The notes beneath the pieces were generated by a model. The model was not told the origin of the DNA. It ran no database searches and saw only the letters and a program-made list of their open reading frames with translations. This document shows, piece by piece, positions 9,113 through 15,836 of a stretch of 64,000 nt of DNA. Source of the DNA: G020348185 sp964525045 (GTDB lineage: Bacteria > Nitrospirota > Nitrospiria > Nitrospirales > UBA8639); assembly GCA_964525045.1 (NCBI GenBank), contig CAZGFD010000006.1, forward strand, positions 62,001 through 126,000, in the 5' to 3' direction. The first letter of the stretch is position 1. The number at the start of each line of letters is the position of its first letter. The translations under genes and the position numbers were made by a program.

Positions 9113-10360
9113 ATGACTGAATTCGTTGATTCCAAATCTAAAGTGAAAGAAGCGCCAGAGCCTGATTACGTTGCCAACCTCTGGAGTGAGGTGGAACGGA
9201 GGGCTCCTCCGGACGCCGCCATCCTTCTCCAGGGTGAAGATACCCAAATCATTATTCAAGTCCTCAAGAAAGTGAGGCCACGTTTTGCCCTGAAGATCCT
9301 TCAAAGTTTTCAAAATGAACTTCGGATGAAAATCCTCCCGGAGCTCTCACAAGCTTTGACCTCCCAACTTTCACTGGATTCTCAATATAAGCTAGGAACC
9401 ATTGGACGCTTCATGGAGCCGCCAGTCGGGTTGTTTAAGCCAGATATGTCGGTCCATCAGGCTGTCGAACAGTTACGGGAGGAAATGAAAACCTCTTTTA
9501 TCACCTATGGGTATGTCGTGGATAGCGAAAATAAATTATTAGGCGTGGTGGCCATGCGGGAACTATTATTGGCCTTCCCAAACCAACGCCTCGATGAACT
9601 GATGATTGAAAATCCATTTTCCCTCAAACCCGATTTGCCCAAGGAGGAAGCCGTTCAAAAGGTCCTTTATCGTCATTATCCAATTTATCCAGTTTGTGAT
9701 GACGAGGGTCGATTGGTCGGACTCCTTCGAGGCTTTACACTCTTTGAAGAACAAATCGAAATCATGGCCGCTCAGCCAGGGAAAATGGTGGGAGTCCAGG
9801 AGGAAGAAGTGTTTAGCTCTCCCTGGCAGCTGAGCCTCAGGAACCGGCATCCATGGCTTCAGATTAATTTGCTGACCGCCTTTCTCGCTGCAACGGTCGT
9901 CGGGTACTTTGAGGACACCATTGATAAAGTGGTGGCTTTGGCGATTTTTTTACCGGTGTTATCCGGTCAATCAGGAAATACCGGTTGCCAGTCTTTAGCC
10001 ATTGCGTTAAGAGGTATTACTCTTGGAGAACTGAAACCAAAGCATACCCCGGCCCTTATAACAAAGGAAGCATGGCTGGGATTCCTTAACGGATTCATCA
10101 TAGGAGCCGTCGCAGGATTAGCCATGTATCTCGTGACGACTTGGCAGGGAAATAGTTCCGCGTTCGAGCTCGGAGTCGTGGTGTTCCTGGCAATGGGTGC
10201 GAGTTGTATCATCAGTGGGATCTCCGGTGCCGTGGTACCGTTGGGTTTGAAAAAATTGGGTGCCGACCCGGCAACGGCCTCCAGCATTATCGTGACAACG
10301 GCAACCGATGTTGTCAGCATATTCTTTCTTTTGGGCCTTGCGACGGTATTTGTACTTTAG
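9113..10360 (+). CDS. mgtE: MgtE-family magnesium transporter
   Basis: Inner-membrane Mg2+ channel, 415 residues. N-terminal helical domain to about residue 105, a CBS-domain pair about 110-240, then five membrane segments from about 270 to the end, containing the conserved LPVLSGQSGNTGCQSLAIALRGI region and the acidic DPA motif of the last helices. I chose ATG 9113 because GGGAGG lies nine bases upstream; TTG at 9107 is too close to that site. The Mg-sensing acidic residues of the N domain could not be confirmed individually. It is convergent with the oxygenase gene. Confidence 0.92.
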   Translation: MTEFVDSKSKVKEAPEPDYVANLWSEVERRAPPDAAILLQGEDTQIIIQVLKKVRPRFALKILQSFQNELRMKILPELSQALTSQLSLDSQYKLGTIGRFMEPPVGLFKPDMSVHQAVEQLREEMKTSFITYGYVVDSENKLLGVVAMRELLLAFPNQRLDELMIENPFSLKPDLPKEEAVQKVLYRHYPIYPVCDDEGRLVGLLRGFTLFEEQIEIMAAQPGKMVGVQEEEVFSSPWQLSLRNRHPWLQINLLTAFLAATVVGYFEDTIDKVVALAIFLPVLSGQSGNTGCQSLAIALRGITLGELKPKHTPALITKEAWLGFLNGFIIGAVAGLAMYLVTTWQGNSSAFELGVVVFLAMGASCIISGISGAVVPLGLKKLGADPATASSIIVTTATDVVSIFFLLGLATVFVL

Positions 10361-10484
10361 AATCAAACAGGAGGGCACAGGTAGCTTCGGCCGGCGGGTT
10401 CAACCGAACAGCTCGGCACCGCAATTTTGGATATCAGTCGGAAAGAGTCGAGTGAGGGAAATGAATTGTTCTCGCGTATTCGGC

Positions 10485-11114
10485 TCAGGCTTTGAGTCTT
10501 TTTACCCAAGTGGATACCCTGTGGCGGAATTGTTCGCGGCGCACAACGGACTTGCTGGTCACCCAGTTCATTTGAATTGCCCGCCGCGGTCCCTCGTATG
10601 GTTCGTGGCCGTGCCAGGAATGGTCGCAACGCTTGAATGCGATGAGGGTACCGCCATTGGGAGGGACCTCAGCAGCATAATTCTTGAGGTCCGTTCCGCT
10701 TCGGAGTAAGCGAAGCCGTCCCCCTTCGTTTGGCCAGGAGGGATCGTTCATATAAATCAGCACCGTAATAATCTTCGTGACCGAATCAGCATGTATTTTA
10801 CCGTCCGTTACCCGGCAGCGGGCGCGGACCGTGAACATGGTCGGCCTGCGGGTAAGGTCGACCGAGAATTTTTTACTGATTGAATTTTCGAACCCGGGGC
10901 CTTTCAGGGCGTCGATGGAATCTGCGAAAGCGGGGCCAAACGTGAGTTGGGTCAGCGGGACGCTCCCAGGTTGATCGAAGCGAGGATAGTCGGCCTGAAT
11001 CTTGCGGAGTGCTTCTGGTTTGATGAAATTCTGCACGACCACATATTCATAGGGATCAGTTTGCAGCTCCGTGGCATCTAGTGCCGCGAGGTTAAGGACT
11101 TCATCTTCGTTCAT
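10485..11114 (-). CDS. 2OG-Fe(II) oxygenase family protein
   Basis: Predicted non-haem iron dioxygenase using 2-oxoglutarate, 209 residues. The double-stranded beta-helix metal triad is visible: H108xD110 in KIHAD and the distal His168 in the SWHGH segment, with Arg177/178 ten residues later as the likely 2-oxoglutarate anchor. Strands such as TVLIYMNDP and GTLIAF fit the fold. No signal peptide, so cytoplasmic. The substrate (protein side chain or small molecule) cannot be told. It is transcribed alone, convergent to mgtE. Confidence 0.82.
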   Translation of the reverse strand: MNEDEVLNLAALDATELQTDPYEYVVVQNFIKPEALRKIQADYPRFDQPGSVPLTQLTFGPAFADSIDALKGPGFENSISKKFSVDLTRRPTMFTVRARCRVTDGKIHADSVTKIITVLIYMNDPSWPNEGGRLRLLRSGTDLKNYAAEVPPNGGTLIAFKRCDHSWHGHEPYEGPRRAIQMNWVTSKSVVRREQFRHRVSTWVKRLKA

Positions 11115-11206
11115 ACCATCGCTCCACTGCTCAGAGGTCTTTTCAAATTAAGATCTGGATAGAGTTCAAGACTGACCTCTCAGATTTCAAGCACTCATAT
11201 CTTAGA

Positions 11207-11234
11207 CGAACCCCGCCGTGATTAGCGGGGTTCG
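11207..11234 (-). terminator. Stem-loop downstream of the FKBP gene
   Basis: Ten-bp perfect stem CGAACCCCGC / GCGGGGTTCG with an 8-base loop, 22 bases past the FKBP stop on the minus strand. No long T-run follows, so it may stabilise mRNA ends or terminate weakly. Confidence 0.6.
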
Positions 11235-11256
11235 CATAGGGGTTCTGTGGAAGTTC

Positions 11257-11799
11257 TTAAGGAGTATTTCCGGCTTCGATATCCAGGATTGTGACATCAA
11301 AGTAAAGTGTTTCGCCCGCCAAGGGGTGGTTAAAGTCTAACACGACAGCCTGATCTTTAACCTCAGCCACACGAGGGTGAACCATCCGACCTTCTGCATC
11401 TTTTCCCTGTAATTGTGTGCCGACTTTTCGGGCATCAGGCGGAATTTGATCAATTGGGACTTCGAGGATAGCACTAGGGTCCTTTTGTCCATATCCTTCT
11501 TCCGGAGACACCGTCACCTGCTTGTTTTCACCTTTTTTCATTCCTTCGAGCGCGGCTTCCAGGCCGGGAATAATTTCGTGTGATCCCTGAACGAATTTCA
11601 ATGGCTTTTTCCCTACGTTGGTGTCAACCACCTTCTTGTTTTGCAAGGTTAAAGTATACTCGATAGATATCGTATTTCCATTTGAAATGGTCATCGGAGT
11701 ATTGCCTTTTGTTGTTTCGGCCAGGCTGTAGGTGCTGAGCATGAACACAGCAAGCATGGAACAACACATGGCCCTGATAACCCATATCGACAATGCCAT
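11257..11799 (-). CDS. Exported FKBP-type peptidyl-prolyl isomerase (SlyD-like fold)
   Basis: Periplasmic prolyl isomerase or chaperone, 180 residues. A signal peptide covers about 1-26, ending near SLA|ET. The FKBP part resembles SlyD: ISIEYTL, GxxPLxFxxGSxExIPGLExALxGM, the EEGYG-x-KDPS flap, and the insert-in-flap region with VxFDFNHPLAG at the end. It lacks SlyD's metal-binding His-rich tail. I chose the second ATG (11799) because GGAGG lies eight bases before it; the first ATG (11814) overlaps that site. Export of a SlyD-type FKBP is less usual than cytoplasmic forms. Confidence 0.87.
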   Translation of the reverse strand: MALSIWVIRAMCCSMLAVFMLSTYSLAETTKGNTPMTISNGNTISIEYTLTLQNKKVVDTNVGKKPLKFVQGSHEIIPGLEAALEGMKKGENKQVTVSPEEGYGQKDPSAILEVPIDQIPPDARKVGTQLQGKDAEGRMVHPRVAEVKDQAVVLDFNHPLAGETLYFDVTILDIEAGNTP

Positions 11800-12002
11800 A
11801 AACCGGTCCTCCATGTGAAAAGTTGGATAAGCAGCCTAGTCTGAAAGAGATCGCGGTTCGACAAAAACAAGCAGGCGAGCGGATCCAGACTACAATCGGG
11901 CAGCTACTACCAATTTATCAGATTTTTAAAGCGATGGCTATGTATTTGAAAAATAGAGCAATTTGAGCGGCTGGGGAAGGAGGATTAAAAAGGTGCCTCC
12001 CC

Positions 12003-13742
12003 TCACGATGAAGCTGTTTCGCCTTTCACTAGAAAATTCTCAATGGCCAGGTAATCCAACGAACCGTCCCGGAAAGCGCGTAACGCATCATTTGGCGTGC
12101 AAACAATTGGCTCTTCATGCATGTTGAAACTCGTGTTGATCAGGGCCGGGACCCCGGTCCTCTTTCGATATTCATCCACAATTTGATAGTAGCGGGGATT
12201 ATCCTCCTCATCCACCACCTGGGGTCTCGCTGTCCCGTCGACATGAACAACGGCCGGACAATGTTCAGTCATCTCGTCCGTACAATCCGTCGTAATGGTC
12301 ATGAATTTGGCCGGGTGCTCTGCCCCAGCCAACCCACTATAACATTGATTGGCAAATTCTTTTGCTGTCACCGGAGCAAACGGCATGAATTCCGTTCGTT
12401 TTAACCGTTTATTCAGCCACTCGTTCACCGAGGTATCGCCCGGATGGTACAGAATCGAACGGTTTCCCAATGCCCGGGGACCATATTCCATTCTTCCCGC
12501 AAAACGCGCAACCACCTTTCCCTTGGCAAGCAAGCCGGCCACCTGTTTCTCAATATTCTCATGGTATTCGTAAGGCATTCCAAAAGAGTCAAGCTCCCGT
12601 TCAACCTCGTGGTTGGAAAACTGCGGTCCCCAATACACATGAGTGATGGGATTCCGGTCAAATGGTTGTTGGTGTCTCTCACACAACTGGAAGCACTTCA
12701 ATAACGCGGCGCCTGTCGCCAAACCCTCGTCCCCCATGCCTGGGTGGATAAATGTTTGCGTGACTTCTGGTAAAGCATTGATCCGTTGATTCAGCTTGAC
12801 ATTGGCCACCACCCCACCAGCCAGCGCGACATGTGATGCCCCAGCCTGCGTGACCCAATATTGAATATACCGTGTCGCCACATCTTCTAAGATCCACTGA
12901 ATACTGAAGGCGAGGTCTTCCTTTTTAAAGGTGGGGCCTAAATCTTTTTCAAGCTTTTGAATGGCCGACCAATCAAAACATCCCCCAATGTTTTGGATGG
13001 TGCCATGCTTATATTGAATATACCGTTTCAAAAGATCGACATAGGCGGGTTGGCCGTAGGGCGCAAGCCCTGTGATCTTTCCCTCGTGTTTATGAGCATG
13101 AAATCCGCACAAGTGCGTCACATAGGCATAATAATTGCCGATCGAATCGTAACTGTCCAACTCATGAAGCAGTTTGAACTTACCATGGTCTACTTTATAA
13201 ACTTGACTGGAACTCCCATCTCCAGCCCCATCAAGGCTGATGACCGTGGCCTGTTCCATCCCTGATGTAAAGTAGGCCGAGGCACAATGAGCCAAATGAT
13301 GATGAATAAAAGACACCTCACCGCGATATCCCCATTCCTCCTTTAATCGTTGACGAATCTTGGCCTTTCTTCCTCTCGTAAGGACCGCTTTCAACTCATA
13401 ATAGACTTTTCGACTCAATTGGTGGCCATTCGTCCATTTCGCAAAAAATGAACCGGCCGATAAAAAAAGATCCCGACTCGCTTCCTTGGGTTTTCGAAAG
13501 TAATCCTCAAGTTTGTTGGGTTCCGGCCGCCAAAAAAGTGAGTTGGTCGCGACGGCCACATGATCAACATCTTTCATGTCTAAAGACGCGGTTCTCAGCA
13601 CTTCCGTGATGGATTGCCGTGGAAACCCCATGGCCATCTTTTGGCGATTGAGCCGTTCTTCACTCACCGCCGCTAACACCTTTCCATCGGCCACAATCGT
13701 GGCGCCACTGGTAATGCTATCCCCGATGCCTAACACAATCAT
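12003..13742 (-). CDS. Carbamoyltransferase, NodU/TobZ family
   Basis: Transfers a carbamoyl group from carbamoyl phosphate, via carbamoyl-adenylate, to a hydroxyl of a sugar or natural product. The 579-residue length is standard. The N-terminal Kae1-like ASKHA domain opens with GIGDSITSGATIV and SEERLNRQK; His residues in HHHLAHCASAYF form the metal site; LDGAGDGSS and AGGVVANVKLNQ follow; the C-terminal domain has EYGPRALGNRSIL and NTSFNMHEEPIV. It is cytoplasmic and stands alone, with no glycosyltransferases beside it, so the acceptor is unknown; a surface polysaccharide is a reasonable guess. Confidence 0.9.
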   Translation of the reverse strand: MIVLGIGDSITSGATIVADGKVLAAVSEERLNRQKMAMGFPRQSITEVLRTASLDMKDVDHVAVATNSLFWRPEPNKLEDYFRKPKEASRDLFLSAGSFFAKWTNGHQLSRKVYYELKAVLTRGRKAKIRQRLKEEWGYRGEVSFIHHHLAHCASAYFTSGMEQATVISLDGAGDGSSSQVYKVDHGKFKLLHELDSYDSIGNYYAYVTHLCGFHAHKHEGKITGLAPYGQPAYVDLLKRYIQYKHGTIQNIGGCFDWSAIQKLEKDLGPTFKKEDLAFSIQWILEDVATRYIQYWVTQAGASHVALAGGVVANVKLNQRINALPEVTQTFIHPGMGDEGLATGAALLKCFQLCERHQQPFDRNPITHVYWGPQFSNHEVERELDSFGMPYEYHENIEKQVAGLLAKGKVVARFAGRMEYGPRALGNRSILYHPGDTSVNEWLNKRLKRTEFMPFAPVTAKEFANQCYSGLAGAEHPAKFMTITTDCTDEMTEHCPAVVHVDGTARPQVVDEEDNPRYYQIVDEYRKRTGVPALINTSFNMHEEPIVCTPNDALRAFRDGSLDYLAIENFLVKGETASS

Positions 13743-13929
13743 GGATGGACATGTCCTTCGCTGAATGCCGTCATGCCGGAATCAAATCAACTGTCTGAAA
13801 ATGTGCCACCGGAACACTGAGGAACACACAGAGTTCATTATAACAAAATATAGGAAAATTGCGGTGAAACTAGTATGGCCGGCCGTCACGGGACTATTGG
13901 ACCTGTAGATAGGTGAATTCCAACCATTG

Positions 13930-13935
13930 TATAAT
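13930..13935 (+). promoter_or_regulatory. Consensus -10 box before the exported protein gene
   Basis: A perfect TATAAT lies 39 bases before the start at 13974. No recognisable -35 sits at the right distance, so support is positional only. Confidence 0.3.
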
Positions 13936-13973
13936 AAGACTGATTTCTCAAAAGTGAAAGCTCACCAGCCTCA

Positions 13974-14414
13974 ATGCATAGCTACCAATTTCATTTACGA
14001 GTTTTTTCTAAAAGCCTCTTGTTGGCCTTACTCATTGGAGCAATCTTCTCAGCAGAAGCCATGGGGATGGACCTTATAGCTCGATGTCAAGCCGATCCTG
14101 ATAGCGTATTTCATGCTGTGAGAGACTCAGCGCAAGCGATGCCACAGTGGAGGTCGTTTCGAGTTGTTGAAGATCAGCGCGCGGTCAAGGCCATGGTGAA
14201 GAATTTGAGAAACTACCCAGTCCCAGTCGTCATTCAAGTTCAAACAATATCCCAAGAAGGTGCCAAGGACATTGTCGAGGTTCATGTGCGATGGGAACAA
14301 ACCATGGATCCGGTGAATTACCCTGATATGTTCGACTTCATTGATACCCTTTGGGAGCAACAAAAAGTTCTCGGCTTGAACTGTGTTGATGGGGGAACCG
14401 ATGTGGGTCTTTGA
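13974..14414 (+). CDS. Exported protein of unknown function
   Basis: I do not recognise the family. The 146-residue protein has a clear signal peptide: basic start, hydrophobic SLLLALLIGAIF, and cleavage near SAEA|MG. The mature part is about 115 residues, mixed alpha/beta in character, with two Cys (about 39 and 138) that could form a disulfide. The gene is followed 51 bases later by the lipoprotein gene in the same direction, so the two probably share a transcript and an envelope role. A long antisense open frame across both is rejected because these two carry export signals. Confidence 0.75.
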   Translation: MHSYQFHLRVFSKSLLLALLIGAIFSAEAMGMDLIARCQADPDSVFHAVRDSAQAMPQWRSFRVVEDQRAVKAMVKNLRNYPVPVVIQVQTISQEGAKDIVEVHVRWEQTMDPVNYPDMFDFIDTLWEQQKVLGLNCVDGGTDVGL

Positions 14415-14465
14415 AGGTTTGACTCCTCGATTGAAAACCTTTACTTTCTCTCCTTCCTCTCCTCT

Positions 14466-15281
14466 ATGAAATACCATCGGGACTTCATACTGGGAGCCAT
14501 TGGGCTCCTTCTGGCCTCTGCTCTGACCAGCGGATGTTCCTTTAATCCGCGGTTGATCACCCCAATCTATGAAGGCGACGAGGGGACCGTTTTTCTCAAG
14601 GAGTTCAACGACTCGACCCCTCGGGCCGACCATCCGGCAACCCTGTCGTCTCAGTTGGTTCGCAGAATCCTTTTGGGGGTCCGGGTTCACGAACGTAAAA
14701 CCATGATCGAATCCACCCTGACCGGAGGTGCGGAAGCGACGCCCGTTTTCACCTATGCAGAAGTGAACTTCCTCACTCCCCTCCTCGAGTCCGCCTTCAG
14801 TCAAGCGACACCCCAGGAGGCCATTCATTTCCAGGTGAAGGGAGATGTGGCTGGAAAACAATTTGATACGGCGGGAATAATGTTTATCCAGGGGGACGAT
14901 TTCAATTTCTCACTCACGGACTATGGGCTCGCCCCCCGACGCCGCCAGACCCTCTCTCAACCAACCGTTTCCTTTGACCGTCCCAAACGGTACTCGGTCA
15001 CGTTTACTCCGATCAGTGCAGTCTTAAATCCAGAAGAAGATAAGCAAGTTGTCGACGATGAAAATGTCCCGAAGCCTTTGCTTATCAGCTTGAATGTTCT
15101 TCAGCAACAAGCCGGTGCGGTGCCGGAGGAGGAGGAAGATTTTATGCCTGCTCAATCGGCGGAAACAGGTCCAAAAGCCCAAACCGCCGAGGAAATGGAG
15201 CAGGAAATCGAACAACTCCGAAAATCCATGAAAGAACAGGAAGAGCGGCTAAAAAGTTTAGAGCGGCAGATGGAAAAATAG
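14466..15281 (+). CDS. Putative outer-membrane lipoprotein of unknown function
   Basis: The 271-residue protein has a lipoprotein signal: hydrophobic LGAIGLLLASAL and lipobox LTSGC with Cys at 24. The mature protein has no family I know. The last 40 or so residues, rich in Glu, Gln and Lys with heptad spacing, should form a coiled coil (EEMEQEIEQLRKSMKEQEER). An acidic linker (EEEEDF) precedes it. It likely anchors in the outer membrane facing the periplasm. It pairs with the upstream exported protein by direction and spacing. Confidence 0.78.
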   Translation: MKYHRDFILGAIGLLLASALTSGCSFNPRLITPIYEGDEGTVFLKEFNDSTPRADHPATLSSQLVRRILLGVRVHERKTMIESTLTGGAEATPVFTYAEVNFLTPLLESAFSQATPQEAIHFQVKGDVAGKQFDTAGIMFIQGDDFNFSLTDYGLAPRRRQTLSQPTVSFDRPKRYSVTFTPISAVLNPEEDKQVVDDENVPKPLLISLNVLQQQAGAVPEEEEDFMPAQSAETGPKAQTAEEMEQEIEQLRKSMKEQEERLKSLERQMEK

Positions 15282-15359
15282 GATTGGGGCATTGTGACTT
15301 GTAGCTGCGTCATCTTACTTGCCTGCCGAAGAGGCACCACCCCTTGAGAATTCTCCCCT

Positions 15360-15580
15360 CACCCTTCCCCCTTGCCCGGCCGTAGCATTTTCGCGGAGGA
15401 GGGTCTCCCCAAATTGGCAAGGGTAAAGAAAGGAACATTTGGTTTTGGGGAGAAATTCATTGTGATTATTATCCCCCTCACCTTTATCCTCTCCCCAAAA
15501 GGGGGCGAGGAAATAAGACAGGACCGCTTTATTTCTTTACGCCCTCTCCCTTACAAAGGGAGAGGGCGGGGGTGAGGGTG
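15360..15580. repeat. GC-rich palindromic dispersed repeats
   Basis: In the 555-base gap 15282-15836 there is no gene. Instead there are CTCACC/CTCTCCC modules: CTCCCCTCACCC at about 15354, a CCTCTCCCC...GGGGGCGAGG palindrome at 15488-15510, and CCCTCTCCC...GGGAGAGGG at 15542-15567 followed by CGGGGGTGAGGG. The outer CCCCCTCACC (15471) and GGGTGAGGGTG (to 15580) form inverted ends about 110 bases apart, as in a MITE- or REP-like element. The same module occurs at 7879. Confidence 0.65.
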
Positions 15581-15709
15581 TTCTTTGGTTATGGGCAGCA
15601 TAAGATGCTGCAGCTACACTTTATAACTCATTAAATAAGTAGCCTCCCGCTTTTTATTGAGGATAGGGCCGCCCCGTCACAAGAAACGCATAACACTTCA
15701 CTCCAGCAG

Positions 15710-15729
15710 GTCAAGAAATATTTCTTGAC
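15710..15729. promoter_or_regulatory. Perfect 20-bp palindrome, candidate operator
   Basis: GTCAAGAAAT/ATTTCTTGAC is exactly self-complementary over 20 bases. Its right half contains most of a TTGACA -35 box, so a protein bound here would compete with RNA polymerase. It lies 107 bases before the putative pore-former gene. Confidence 0.5.
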
Positions 15730-15752
15730 ATTCAAAAAAAAAGGCATAGGAT
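15725..15752 (+). promoter_or_regulatory. Sigma-70 promoter candidate for the secreted 802-aa protein
   Basis: TTGACA at 15725-15730 and TAGGAT at 15747-15752 with a 16-base, A-rich spacer. It overlaps the 20-bp palindrome. The predicted leader is about 75 bases. Confidence 0.5.
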
Positions 15753-15836
15753 TGATATCTCGACCCAAAACCTACATCTTGGGGGCTTTGCAGTCGAACG
15801 CAATAATTATACACCTTCAATATCGAGGGGAAAATT

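Noticed and set aside
10308..10709. 133-codon plus-strand open frame
   Set aside because: It overlaps the end of mgtE and the oxygenase gene on the other strand; the oxygenase has an intact metal triad, so this frame is a shadow.
11815..12002. Terminator past the carbamoyltransferase gene
   Set aside because: The GGAGG/CCTCC pairing near 11980 is interrupted by mismatches and has no clear T-run after it, so I do not call it.
14127..14861. 244-codon open frame on the minus strand
   Set aside because: It is antisense to two plus-strand genes that each encode a clear signal peptide or lipobox; the antisense text is Gly/Arg-rich and unlike a protein family.
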